NCBI GenBank assembly: GCA_039090855.1
Contig: CM076997.1
Coordinates: 159,928,709 to 159,992,708, forward strand
Length of the DNA stretch: 64,000 bases
Direction: 5' to 3'
DNA from: Macrothele yani
Lineage: Eukaryota; Arthropoda; Arachnida; Araneae; Macrothelidae
The position numbers and the translations under genes were made by a program. The notes beneath the pieces were generated by a model that was given only the letters and a program-made list of their open reading frames with translations, was not told where the DNA came from and made no database searches. Shown here in pieces: positions 9,786-22,530 of the stretch. The first letter of the stretch is position 1, and every line of letters begins with the position of its first letter.

Positions 9786-11680
9786 TTGTACAGATGGGTT
9801 ATGCGATGTCTATGCATTAGCCTTTGGACAACTTAAGACCAAAGCTATTGATGCTACGCCCCGGGGCGCCAGACTATCGAATAAAAATTACCCTTTAAGA
9901 ATTTAGATGTCACGATGTAAGGCAATGGCTGACGACCCGGAGGTAGACATTAGAATTTAGAATAAATATTTGTGAGCCCTTTTATCACCGAAATCTTGTG
10001 TACTGGTGAAAAGAATTTAGCCGGCAATTTAGCCAACTGAAACCAAGAAATTCTGACACTGATTAATTATTCATGCAACTTCAGGACTGGCACGAGACAA
10101 CAGACATTTAATCAATTAAAAATAAAACATAAAGATAATGATGAAGGCGTCTATATACAGAGGATGGTGAACGGGGGGGGGGGGTCAAATAGACTCGCCC
10201 CTTTCGGGATAGCTTTGAGGCTGAATTTATCAGTAAAGTTTAATTATTACTCATTAGTCTATACACAGTCCGGCTTTAAAACAGTTCTCAGCCGATGAAA
10301 GTCAATTGGCTGACCGAAGCCGATTCATTCCCAACTGGCATGCATACATAAATTCAGTACTTACAGATATGCAGCCTCGGGTATCCGTGTTTGATGCACT
10401 CACTAATATTTGATGTATTTTGGCTTTGGAAGCACACCTGTGTGACGACACGCCCATTTCAGAGCGCGCACTATAACCAGTGAAGAGGGAGTCGAACCCC
10501 GTCTCCCATTTACTCTGGTGCACACACCTTTGTTTATTCACCTGCATGAAGCCAGGTACGCATCTATGCGCACCAATGTCGAGGTGGAACGATGCCGCTG
10601 ACGTGATAACATGATCCGTTCTTCTGTTCGTTCCGGATGATCCGTCCGTCTATCCAATGGTGATTTGCCTTACATCACCGATCGTGCACCTCAGTCACTC
10701 GGGGCTGCAATTCCATCACTTCGTGTGACCTCCGGGATGCTGCTGACTTTCTCTTACGTGCAATCTAGCACCAGGAAAAGAGGTATCTTCCTTCCCTTCT
10801 ATTTCCTCGCGGTAACATCAACCGCCCGGCCGCTCTTTGTATAGCTGGCCGACTTCGGGCAGAAGCATTTCTTCCGCCGCAAAAATACTGCGCTGTGGGA
10901 TCTCCTTGGTCCCGCACGAGTTCAGCTCCCTTCACGAGATTGTTCCGGACTAATATTTTTCGCTTGTTTACAATTCGTCAACAAATTCCTTGCTTTGTCG
11001 TTAGGGGTCTGGTTTAACAATTCTGTCAGTCTGATTGTTTCCTAAAAGCATTCGGCACGGTGAAGAGGTAAGAAATGCACGTTTCTGCATTCGGAATATG
11101 TGTGTGTGTGTGTGTGGGGGGGGTCCGCTCACCGATAAGTACGGAAACACATAACTTAACTAGACTTCTTTGTCCTGCCAAGTTTTGGATTAGCAAACGC
11201 CTTAAGTTTTCCGATCTGGTGACACTCTAACGGTTTCTCCAAACCTCCCACCATTTCATACATTTACACGGCCACCCAACTTGACCGACACGCACATAGG
11301 GGGCGACGCATCGCGTTCCCCACCTCGAACGAACCATGTTCCACTTCAGATTTCTCCCTTTCAAGGAAAGGCGCTCTTATCTCTTTTCTTCTTTTGCAAT
11401 GCGGGAAAACCACTAGCTGTTAATTTTTCAACTAACAATTAGCACTGTACCCGCCTCTTGCAAAACCTGCTAATCGAATTAATTACCGTACCCCAAAGTC
11501 ATAACACTATTATAGCTATCAAGAGTAAATTTTATATTTAGTTTTTTTTTTTTTTGTAAAATAATGCGATAAAAAATACATTTTACCTTTTTTAAAAATA
11601 ACTGAAAGTCATTGTCAGTTTAAAAAATCAAGTTGCAAAGAATTTTGTTGCTTCGAAAAATCAGGATGAAAAATGCTTAA
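9786..11680. other. Unassigned DNA with simple repeats
   Basis: About 1.9 kb without a supportable gene. It contains a 12-base G run at 10173-10184 and a short (TG)n followed by G-run near 11100-11125. Short frames such as the minus-strand one at 10302-10547 show no domain. Confidence 0.4.
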
Positions 11681-11898
11681 TGCCGCCCCGGTGGCGCAGT
11701 GGTCTAAGGCGCTGGCCTCTGATCATTCGTCCGTACGTGGTCCGGGTTCGAATCCCGGTCAGGCATGGATGTTGTGTTTGTCTTACGGCACTGGCTCTCT
11801 CCCTTCCCTGGAACCAGTGACCTTAAATTAGGGACGGGCGACTGCTTATAGCCCATTGAGTTGCTCACGGTGGTCGTTAAACCTCCAATCAAAAAAAA
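11681..11898 (+). mobile_element. SINE-A, tRNA-derived, full-length copy
   Basis: The head contains an RNA polymerase III A box (GTGGCGCAGTGG) and B box (GGGTTCGAATCC). A body ending in an A tail follows. The 10-12 bp duplication AAATGCTTAA flanks both sides (11671-11680 and after the tail). Near-identical or diverged copies lie at 41786-42009, 37586-37786 (minus), 42817-43026 (minus) and 56313-56452 (5'-truncated). Its spread, A tail and target duplications identify it as a SINE and not a tRNA gene. Confidence 0.88.
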
Positions 11899-12039
11899 AA
11901 ATGCTTAACGTGTGAAAAGTTCTCATACAGAAAAAATATTACAAACCTATTCAGGAAAATAATTAAGCCCTAACAGCATGAATGACAAAAAACAAAATTT
12001 CATCGTCGCAGGAATTCGTTTTACGATGTATATGACTCC

Positions 12040-12180
12040 GTCTACTGAGCGTTTCTGTCTCAGTGGTTAAAGGCGCAAGGTACCTGTTGAGCCAGCTAAA
12101 ACGTCGAGGGTTCTATCCTGACGTCAGCGCAAGGATTTTCTGGGATAAGGGCTGAAAAGTACAGCGTCGTCGATTTTGCG
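12040..12180 (+). repeat. Possible tRNA-like repeat remnant
   Basis: TCTCAGTGGTTAAAGGCGC resembles a polymerase III A box. GAGGGTTCTATCC, about 45 bp later, resembles a B box. Spacing fits a tRNA-derived head, but no second copy or target duplication was found. Confidence 0.35.
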
Positions 12181-13162
12181 GAATTTCAGTTTAAATACGG
12201 AAAAACCTGAAATGGACTTTTATGAAATAAACGGAATTTCTGTCTACGGAAAATCTGGTAAAATACGGAAGTTAAAATAAACGAACACTTTTAAAATCGG
12301 AAATTTCTTAAAAAGACAGATACCTACCGGCAACTTTGCTGCGCTGCATGTTATTTTTCAGAAATTTTCTGTGAATTCGCACCACTTATTTTTTACAAAG
12401 CCGGGCAGTTTTTTGCACTTTTATGCTCAAATTTCCATATTTTTGCTCTTTCCCAAGCTTTAATTTTCTCTGGAAAGTACCAAATACTACGTAAGCGCTT
12501 TAACTCACGACATTAATATTCGAAGTGTCCTGCGTAGATGAACAAGCCCTATCTTTCATTCTGGCTATTCTCAACAAGATGTAAATAATTAAAAATATTG
12601 CTAAATGGTGATAAGATGGTTGTTAATATGCAAGGTAGTTCGTAAAACAAAGGTAAGAAAAGCATTGAATTCAAAGTGAAAGAAATTATTCATAACCTAA
12701 AAGACTCCGTGGAAACAAAGTATGTAATGCTGACAGGGAACGTATTCTCAGTGGGTTAGAGGCTGTCTGAGAGCTCATGCTTCGTTTTGGTTTCACTCGC
12801 AAGAGCAGTCGTCGTAACTGGAGTGTTTCGTAACCACTTTCATAACTGGAAACCAGGGTTGGCAGGTTTTTGACGCGTGACAGTTTTTGACGGTTTTAAC
12901 CACGTCAAAAACTTCTGTCAAAAACCTCAAATACTGCATTTCAATAAAAAAATACCTTTTTAAGGTAAACATGCATTGCATGTAATGCTTAAAGTGTCAA
13001 TAATATGTAAGAAATAAATAACTAGTATATATGTAAGTAATAAATCACTAGTATAACCCTATACTAGTTTTTAATAAATAACTAGTATAGGATTATTCTA
13101 AACCTGCAAATATAGTTCATGCTGTACTCTGATATATATACCATGGGATATACAAGGACTCG

Positions 13163-16100
13163 GGGATGTAAGGTCAGGTGATGCGTAACATCACAGCCTC
13201 TCCTTGACAAATGTCAACCCCGCCTTCTCGTGGTGCATCCTGTTCCCACCAAAGGGGCTCTGACGACCGCCCATAGCGGTATAACTATACCATCGGGATT
13301 AGAGGAAATTCTATCCCACACTCACCAACCCGCTTGGCCAGCGTGGTGAGTTATGGCCAAACCCCTCCAAAATGATTCCACAACTTAAATCTTGGCCCTC
13401 AGTCTCCGGCAGTTGGAATGTACCTTGGCCAAGGCAGCGGCCAGTGCGACATAAAGGCAGAGGGTGCTAAGAATCCCCGGAGGACCGGACTAGGCTGCCA
13501 TCTGATGCTGACCTTGGCTACTTTACAATGGACGCTCCTATCTTCTGAATCAAGGCTTCTTGAATTGGAAGAGGAACTACAAAGGATCATGGGACATCGT
13601 GGGGCTAAGTGAGGTAAGGAGAAAAGGAGAAGATCTCATCGAACTGAAAAGTGGACATCTCTTCTACTATCGTGGGACAGATACTGGCAGAACTAGTGGT
13701 GTTGGATTTATAATAAACAAGAAACTGAAGGATAAAGTTGTAGAAGTTGAAAGTTCCTTTGACAGAGCTGCACGACTTGTTATCCAACTCTCGAAAAGAT
13801 ACCAGGCTCAGATTATTCAAACTTATGCACCCACCACAAGTCATCCTGAAGAAGAAATTGAAGAATTTTATGAGGAAATTTGTCATCTAAATAATAAAGG
13901 TAAGCAGCACTTGAAAATAATTATGGGAGATTTCAATGCAAAAATAGGGCAACGGCAACAGAATGAAACTTCAGTAGGTAAATTGGTCATGGCAACAGAA
14001 ACCAGCGTGGAAATACTCGTTGAGTTTGCAGAGGCAGAAGGGTTTTTCATCTTGAACTCCTTCTTCAAGAAAAAGCCACACAGGAAATGGACATGGAGAC
14101 ATCCAAATGGGACGACAAGTGAAATTGATTTTATTATGTATGTGTAACAAAATTCGTCATAGAAGACTGCAGTGTGCTAAACAAGTTCAACACAGGTAGT
14201 GACCATAGATTGGTGAGATGTAAGATGCACCTCAACACTAAACTCGAACGTGGCAAGCTCATAAGACAAACAAAATCTATTGACATAACCAACCTTAAAA
14301 AACACCATAATACCTTCAAGTTAGAACTGAAGAACAGGTTCTCTGCTTTAGAAGGCCTAACATCGGAAGAAGTGGACATCTCTGAAGTTAACAGAAAAGT
14401 AACCAAAGCTCTTATGGAAACAGCAACAAAATTAGCTGGGTCTAAGAACAAGTTGCATGTGAACAAATTATCAGGAAAAACCAAAATGTTGATGCAAAAA
14501 AGAAGAGAGATGAGGACAACTAAAGAAGATGTGACTTCCAAAGTGGAATATATAGAGCTATGCAAGACAGTAAGAAAAAGTATCACTGAAGACGTAAGGA
14601 AATTCAACTGTGAACTAGTGAGGAAAGCAATTGAAAACAACCAAAGCCTAAAGATAGCAAAGGGACATCTCAGTAAGGGAAGAAAACAGATTATGGCACT
14701 GAGAAAAGAAAATGGTTCTGTAACAAGAAATAGAGGCGAAATTTTGACAAGAGTGAAAGATTTCTACTCCAAATTATATGAAAGGGATGATATATGCACT
14801 CCAGACATCATGAAAGATACCAGTACCAGAGTTCCTCCAGTCCTTCCAGCAGAAGTTGCACATGCAATCAAGAATATGAAGCGAGGAAAAGCTCCAGGAG
14901 AAGATGGAATTACTGTAGACATCATACAAGAAGCAAGTGGAGAAATCGAAACAGTACTCGCCCAAATTTTCACTCGATGCCTTAATGAAGGAAAGATTCC
15001 TGAGGATTGGAACACCGGTACAATGATCCTGCTACATAAGAAAGGTGACATTGAGGATCTCGGAAACTACAGACCTATCAGAGTCCTATCAGTAGTTTAT
15101 AAAATCTTCACTAAAGTTCTTTCACACCGCTTGAAGGTAACACTGGACATGGCTCAACCGAGAGAACAAGCTGGATTCAGGAGTGGCTACAGCACAATAG
15201 ATCATATCCACGTGCTGAGAGAACTAATTGAAAGAGCGAGGGAATATGAACTTCCATTGTGCATGGCTTTTATCGATTATGAAAAAGCCTTTGATTCGGT
15301 GAAACCATCAGCAGTTACAATGGCTCTGAAAAACCTGCGGTATTGAAGTTGCATACATTAATATTATTAATAACATCTATGAAAATGCAAGTGCAAAGAT
15401 TAGGCTGTTTGAAAATACAACACACGTAAAAATTGGAAAGGGAGTGAGACAAGGTGACACCATATCTCCGAAGCTCTTTAATGCCACATTGGAGGGTGTT
15501 TTTCAGTCGCTGAGCTGGGAAAACAAGGGGATAAAGATTAATGGAGATTATCTAACCCACCTTCGTTTTGCTGATGACGTAGTCATTTTTGCAACTACCC
15601 CATCAGAGCTGCAGAGTATGATCCAGGAACTTGCTGACAAGAGTAAAGAAGTGGATTAAAAATGAACTTTCAGAAGACAAAAGTGATGTTCAATGCTTTT
15701 ACAAGAAATGAAGATTTATCGATTGATGGAGAAAAGCTGGAGATAACAGACACGTACGTTTATTTTGGACAGCAGATATCAAGTGAGGGTCACATTGATG
15801 AAGAAATTAATTGGCGTACAAAACTTGCCTGGAGAGCTTTTGGAAGAAACAGCATAATTTTCAAGAGCAATATGCCATTATGTCTTAAAAGAAAAGTGTT
15901 TGATCAATGCATCCTTCCAGTGCTTACGTATGGTGCAGAGACGTGGACCTTAACTGAAAGAGACATACAAAGGCTGCAGACAACTCAAAGAAGCATGGAG
16001 AGGTACATGCTTGGTGTAACCAGGAGAGATAAGAAGAGGAACTCGTGATCCGAAAAATGACAAGAGTGGAAGACATCATGATCAGAGTTAAATCCCTGAA

Positions 16101-16343
16101 ATGGCAATGGGCTGGACATACTGCCAGAAGGACAGATCATCGATGGACAGCCGAAATTTTAGATTGGATTCCAAGGGACAGGAAAAGACCCAGAAGAAGA
16201 TCACATGGGAGATGGGTGGATGAAATTCGAAAGTATGCAGGGGTGACATGGAGGAGACTGGCACAAGACAGACCGTTGTGGAGGAAACTTGGGGAGACCT
16301 TCGTCCAGCAGTGGATTGATAATGGTTGACAATGATGATGATG
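13163..16343 (+). mobile_element. RTE-clade LINE, copy 1, full length
   Basis: A 3.18-kb element starts GGGATGTAAGGTCAGG and ends in a short (GAT)n tail. It is flanked by the perfect 13-bp duplication ATACAAGGACTCG (13150-13162 and 16344-16356). Its length agrees with copy 3 (48361-51540), so this is the full unit. One ORF and a short microsatellite tail are typical of the RTE clade. Confidence 0.9.
13372..16329 (+). pseudogene. RTE endonuclease-reverse transcriptase, frameshifted
   Basis: The single RTE protein combines an apurinic-type endonuclease, which nicks the target, with a reverse transcriptase that copies the element RNA from the nick. The endonuclease shows GLSEVRRKGEDLIELKSG, QTYAPTTSH, MGDFNAKIG and GSDHRLVRC. 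The transcriptase shows GFRSGYSTIDHIHVLREL, AFIDYEKAFDSV, VRQGDTISPKLFNATLE and RFADDVVIFA (ADD at 15570-15578). The C-terminal WQWAGHTARRTDHRW module is present. Frameshifts occur near 13590, 14010, 14145, 15340 and 16045, with a frame break near 15657. Proteins of this type are often labelled craniofacial development protein 2-like. Confidence 0.88.
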
Positions 16344-16356
16344 ATACAAGGACTCG

Positions 16357-17735
16357 AGCTGATGTTAACCAACTGAATGGATAGCAGATGAATATCTATG
16401 TGCACCAAATGACACATGACATGTTTGATGTCAAGTTTCACTTAACCAAAATCCACTATTTAAGTAAATTAGTGTATTAGTACAGTTAAAATGATGCAGA
16501 CGCTTGAGCCATGCCCTACTTCGATAATTTCTTTTCTAGCTGTCCGTGGCATTTCCGAATATATAGCACATCACTGTGTTCCAAGATTGATGAGGAATGG
16601 TTGACAACTCATTCGGAACACATCCAGAAAGTAATTCTGGAAAATGCGTTCGCAGTGTGTTACGACAGTGTTCCATGCTTTTTCCAAGTAGTGTTGTTCC
16701 CAACGTGTTATGTAAAAAAATTGTCTTCTACCATAAAATATTTTGTGGATGAGAGAGCACTGTTAACACATGCAGAGAGCATCGATAACACATAGACATT
16801 CGGAACACCTTGGGAACATATGAGAAACGCAATGATCACTCTTTTTTTGGAAATGGCTTTCACAAATTGCTACAAAAGTGTGCGATCTGTTCCAAGTGAT
16901 TTGTTAATTGTTTTTTCCACCTCAAAAACTCACTTTGCTTTCATATAGTTATCGGGCTTAACACACGAATAAATGGGAGCCTCTATGTCTTGTAATTTAA
17001 ATTTGCACCTCTGATATTAATTTCACGTGACAACCTAAAACAATATAATTTTCTTTGTTTGAACGTATGAACGTTTGTCCCATTTTGTCGCGCACAGTGC
17101 GTGTGTGTAATACTTTGCTTTGTTGTCATAGATACACAGACCAATTGTTAACAGCTTCTGGTGTGACGCCACCTTATCTAAATCATTCTGACATGATGTT
17201 TTTGCTCGAATCGCGCATTTTTCGTCTATAAAATAAGTAGGAGCTGTTTGATTTGGGTCAGCTTATGATACAGAAACGGAATCAGACCATCATCTTTATG
17301 ATATCCAACTATTACTTGATAATTAACATTTTTGTGACATGTTTGGTTTTGCTTGCGCGCTCCTCAGATATTCTAAATTAGTTATGTGCTATCGGATACT
17401 ACGAGGTAAAAATGAACCAGACTACTAGTTCTGCAATTCATTGGCAGTTGCATAATTTTAAATCAATAAAATCGATTTTGTACAGATCAGAAATTTTAAA
17501 GAATAAAAACTTTTGCCACTTTTCTACTCTTAATGATTGTAATAAAATAATAATTATAAAAATAAAGACTAACATTGCAGTTTGCTTGAAGATAAAGATT
17601 TTTACTATTTAGTATATCTGTTAATGCTTACAAATTGTTTAAAAGCATTAGTTATGCGTTTTTTTGACGGTTTTTGCCAGTTTTTGAAGATTTAAACCAG
17701 TTTTAGACTCTGGTCGTGTCAAAAACCCAACACTG
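16357..17735. other. Right part of the hAT-like element, no gene
   Basis: AT-rich sequence between the RTE target duplication and the hAT-like right end. The 94-residue frame at 16511-16795 has no recognisable domain. I see no transposase here. Confidence 0.4.
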
Positions 17736-17743
17736 CTAGAAAC

Positions 17744-19351
17744 ACATATTGCTAATGGCGCTCCAATATCTGCTAATTCACAAGGCAGACGGGGGCGCGA
17801 TGTCTTCCGACGGTCAATCATATAGGAATGAACTATTCATGGGTAATTTGCATCTCATTACTTTTTCGTATTTGAATCAATTCCTTTTTTTTTATTGAAA
17901 ATAGTTTGGTAATGCTGGATACTAGCAAGCTTCGTTCCTGGTGTGAATGTAATAATGGGTATGGAGTAAATTCCTGATTATCCATTTGTATTTTTTAGAC
18001 TGAATTGGATTACTTCAGCTTGTGTGAAAATTAAGAGCTGGAGTGCTGATCATTCTTTTGAAAATCAATCTTAATTACCACTCCTGTGTAACCATTCTTT
18101 CCTGACACTTAAGATATTTTTTTTTGTCTTGTCTTTTTATTTTTTTAGTTTTGTAATCGAAACACTGCGATTTCAGGCCACACGCCAAAGGTAGATGCAT
18201 TTACTAAGAACTCCAATGATACCATCAGATTTTACTTTCTGTTTAGAAGCTTCAGTTGCCCATTGCCTGAACTGTGTATATGCAACAATGAAGGTCGTTA
18301 TTTTCTCGAAGCACTCGGCATTCATCTACGAAATCTTACCATTCCATGTGGCCAATTTTGTGTGGAAAGTTTGAAAGCACGTGGCAAAAGGAAATGGCGT
18401 ATTGAAACTCAAAAAATGATCTACTTTAACTAAAGCTAATGCTGCTCATAACAAGAAAGTACTTGCTCATCACTCGAAGCATGAAGAGAATTTTATTAAG
18501 AATAACTTTAAATTAATTTCTAAAATTAATTAATATTGGTATTTTGTCCATGTGTCATGACCAGTATTGTATGTCATGTTCATTTTTGATAATTTTTTAT
18601 ATTGTCGAGCACAGGAAAATGCCTTTTCTTCCCCGTCCAGCGTCTGACACTTATGTCATTTATTCCTTATATAAAATTTCAAGTATAATTTTTCATTATT
18701 ATTCAACAATTGTCGGAATTAAAAAAAAATCCCCTCATACAAATATCTCTCATGCCACCGTTTCCCCTATAGAAAATTATGGATAACATTTTAGGCACAC
18801 AGAGAAAGATAAGAAGTAATAGAGGGGGAGGGAGTGTAGAATCTGAAATAAAACAAAAGAACAGTCTTTGGAAATTTAAAACAAAAACTTCTTGTTTTCT
18901 CGCATATGGTATATATATTTTTATTAATGTACTTGTTTTCTAAGTTTCATAAAAATCCGTTCTTCTCAGTCAAGCGTTTTTTATACCACCTGTTATTATT
19001 TGCGTTAATTTGTAATATATTGAGCGAAAAAAAACTACTTCTTGTTTTCTCGTATGGGAACATTAAATCACAAAATTATAATTTGTATATTTAATCATTT
19101 AATCATAGGTTACCCGTATTGTTTTTCGTAGTTCTTTCTTCAAATGTTTGCTGTAATTCAAGATCTGGGTTAGTCTACCCAATCTTTTAATTTACGACTG
19201 CTGTTCCAACAAATAAATGGAGAGTGGATGTTTCAGCAAATAATCAACAGCATTCAAGAATAAGAAGGCAAACATTTTTATATAAGCACACACATAAATA
19301 ATTAAACATTATTTATGGAATATTACAATTTATCAAAAGTTATATATTAAT
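17744..19351. other. Unassigned AT-rich DNA
   Basis: About 1.6 kb with only short, low-complexity frames (18544-18786, 18906-19094). I found no domain, inverted repeat or tandem repeat that I could support. Confidence 0.4.
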
Positions 19352-22273
19352 ATCATCATCATCATCATTGTCAACCATTATCAATCCACTGCTGGACGAA
19401 GGTCTCCCCAAGTTTCCTCCACAACGGTCTGTCTTGTGCCAGTCTCCTCCATGTCACTCCCGCATATTTACGAATTTCATCCACCCATCTCCCATGTGGT
19501 CTTTTTCTGGGTCTTTTCCTGTCCCTTGGAATCCAATCTAAAATTTCGGCTGTCCATCTATGGTCTGCCCTTCTGGCAGTATGTCCAGCCCATTGCCATT
19601 TCAGGATTTAACTCTGATCATGATGTCTTCCACTCTCGTTATTTTTCGGATCCACGAGTTCCTCTTCTTATCTCTCCTGGTTATACCAAGCATGCACCTC
19701 TCCATGCTACTTTGAGTTGTCTGCAGCCTTTGTATGTCTCTTTTAGTTAAGGTCCACGTCTCTGCACCATACGTAAGCACTGGAAGGATGCATTGATCAA
19801 ACACTTTTCTTTTAAGACATAATGGCATATTGCTCTTGAAAATTATGCTGTTTCTTCCAAAAGCTCTCCAGGCAAGTTTTGTACGCCGATTAATTTCTTC
19901 ATCAATGTGACCCTCACTTGATATCTGCTGTCCAAGATAAACATACGTATCTGTTATCTCCAGTTTTTCTCCATCAATCGATAAATCTTCATTTCTTGTA
20001 AAAGCATTGAACATCACTTTTGTCTTCTGAAAGTTCATTTTTAATCCCACTTCTTTACTCTTGTCAGCAAGTTCCTGGATCATACTCTGCAGCTCTGATG
20101 GGGTAGTTGCAAAAATGACTACGTCATCAGCAAAACGAAGGTGGGTTAGATAATCTCCATTAATCTTTATCCCTTTGTTTTCCCAGTTCAGTGATTGAAA
20201 GACATTTTCCAATGTGGCATTAAAGAGCTTCGGAGATATGGTGTCACCTTGTCTCACTCCCTTTCCAATTTTTATGTGTGTTGTATTTTCAAACAGCCGA
20301 ATCTTTGCACTTGCATTTTCATAGATGTTATTAATAATATTAATGTATGCATCTTCAATACCGCAGGATTTCAGAGCCGTGGTAACTGCTGATGGTTTCA
20401 CCGAATCAAAGGCTTTTTCATAATCGATAAAAAGCCATGCACAATGGAAGTTCATATTCCCTCGCTCTTTCAATTAGTTCTCTCAGTACGTGGATATGAT
20501 CTATTGTGCTGTAGCCACTCCTGAATCCAGCTTGTTCTCTCGGTTGAGCCATGTCCAGTGTTACCTTCAAGCGGTGTGAAAGAACTTTAGTGAAGATTTT
20601 ATAAACCACTGATAGGAGGCTGATAGGTCTGTAGTTCCTGAGATCCTCAATGTCACCTTTTTTATGTAGCAGGATCATTGTAGCATTGTTCCAATCCTCA
20701 GGAATCTTCCCTTCATTAAGGCATCGAGTGAAAATTTGGGCGAGTACTGTTTCAATTTCTCCACTTACTTCTTGTATGATGTCTATAGTAATTCCATCTT
20801 CTCCTGGAGCTTTCCCCCGCTTCATGTTCTTGATTGCATGAGCAACTTCTGCTGGGAGGACTGGAAGAACTCTGGTACCTTTCATGATGTCTGGAGTACA
20901 TGTATCATCCCTTTCATATAATTTGGAGTAGAAATCTTTCACTCTTGTCAAAATTTCGCCTCTATTTCTTGTTATAGAACCATCTTCTTTTCTCAGAGCC
21001 ATAATCTGTTTTCTTCCCTTACTGAGATGTCCCTTTGCTATCTTTAGGCTTTGGTTGTTTTCAATTGCTTTCCTCACTAGCTCACAGTTGAATTTCCTTA
21101 CGTCTTCAGTGATACTTTTTCGTGCTGTCTTGCATAGCTCTATATATTCCACTTTGGAAGTCACATCTTCTTTAGTTGTCCTCATCTCTCTTCTTTTTGC
21201 ATCAACATTTTGGTTTTTCCTGATAATTTGTTCACATGCAACTTGTTCTTAGACCCAGCTAATTTTGTTGCTGTTTCCATAAGAGCTTGGTTACTTTTCT
21301 GTTAACTTCCGAAATATCCACTTCTTTTGATGTTAGGCCTTCTAAAGCAGAGAATCTGTTCTTCAGTTCCAACTTGAAAGTATTATGGTGTTTTTTAAGG
21401 TTGGTTATGTCAATACATTTTGTTTGTCTTATGAGCTTGCCACGTTCCAGTTTAGTGTTGAGGTGCATCTTACATCTCCCCAATCTATGGTCACTACTTG
21501 TGTTGAACTTGTTCAGCACACTGCAGTCTTCGATGACGAATTTTTTGTTACACATAATAAAATCAATTTCACTTGTCGTCCCATTTTGATGTCTCCATGT
21601 CCATTTCCTGTGTGGCTTTTTCTTGAAAAAGGAGTTCAAGATGAAAAATCCTTCTGCCTCTGCAAACTCTACGAGAGTATTTCCACGCTGGTTTCTGTTC
21701 CCGTGACCGAATTTACCTACTGAAGTTTCATTCTGTTGCCGGTGCCCTATTTTTGCATTGAAATCTCCCATAATTATCTTCAAGTGCTGCTTACCTTTAT
21801 TATTTAGATGACGAATTTCCTCATAAAATTCTTCAATTTCTTCTTCAGGATGACTTGTGGTGGGTGCATAAGTTTGAATAATCTGAGCCTGGTATCTTCT
21901 CGAGTGTTGGATAACGAGTCGTGCAGCTCTGTCAGAGGAACTTTCAACTTCTACAACTTTATCCTTCAGTTTCTTGTTTATTATAAATCCAACACCACTA
22001 GTTCTGCCAGTATCTGTCCCACGATAATAGAAGAGATGTCCACTTTTCAGTTCAATGAGATCTTCTCCTTTTCTCCTTACCTCACTTAGCCCGACGATGT
22101 CCCACTTGATCCTTTGTAGTTCCTCTTCCAATTCAAGAAGCCTTGAATCAGAAGATAGGGAGCGTCCGTTGTAGGTAGCCAAGGTCAGCATCAAATGGCA
22201 GCCTAGTCCGGTCCTCCGGGGATTCTTAGCACCCTCTGCCTTCATGTCGCACTGGCCGCTGCCTTGGCCAGGT
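19352..22273 (-). mobile_element. RTE-clade LINE, copy 2, 5'-truncated
   Basis: The 3' tail (ATC)n lies at 19352 and homology to full-length copy 3 stops at 22273, about 260 bp short of the element start. Such 5' truncation is the expected product of incomplete target-primed reverse transcription. No clear target duplication was found. Confidence 0.88.
19371..22245 (-). pseudogene. RTE endonuclease-reverse transcriptase, truncated copy
   Basis: The endonuclease segment (21259-22245) reads TYNGRSLSSDSRLLELEEEL, GLSEVRRKGED, MGDFNAKIG and SSDHRLGRC. The transcriptase follows in two frames (20418-21185 and 19601-20473) with AFDSVKPSAV, VRQGDTISPKLFNATLE and RFADDVVIFA. Frameshifts near 21260, 20440 and 19605 break it; beyond the last, the WQWAGH C-terminal module is recognisable down to 19371. 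The start shown (MKAEGAKNP) is internal relative to copy 3, because the insertion lost the element's first bases. Confidence 0.87.
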
Positions 22274-22530
22274 ATATAACTTATTATATGTATATAATAA
22301 TAATAATCTAATATTAAATATTTGTTATGTAGTATTATGGCTATTACATATTACGCTTACTATTAATATATATTTAGATATGATATTAATATTATTAGTG
22401 ACATATTATTTTATAGATATGTCCTTATTTTTTAAAGTATATGAATAATAATATTTCATAATTTATATAAGGAGATCAAGCTATCACTGAATGTTTCATC
22501 GATGAAACAGAAGACTGGTACTTAAACCTT

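Larger units (their letters stand above)
12854..17735. mobile_element. hAT-like element split by an RTE insertion
   Basis: The left end begins CAGGGTTGGCAGGTTTTTGAC. The right end on the minus strand begins CAGTGTTGGGTTTTTGAC. The adjacent 8-mers are CTGGAAAC (12846-12853) and CTAGAAAC (17736-17743), a 7-of-8 match. CAG-type ends and an 8-bp target duplication are the hAT signature. GTCAAAAAC and its complement recur near both termini. Apart from the nested RTE (13163-16343), about 1.7 kb remains with no transposase frame, so it is probably non-autonomous. Confidence 0.65.

Noticed and set aside
11690..11770. Possible genuine tRNA gene with good A and B boxes
   Set aside because: The same sequence recurs four more times with a shared body, A tails and target duplications, so it is the head of a SINE.
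19300..22330. Target duplication for RTE copy 2
   Set aside because: Both flanks are AT-rich with only short TATAT-type similarity, so no duplication can be claimed.
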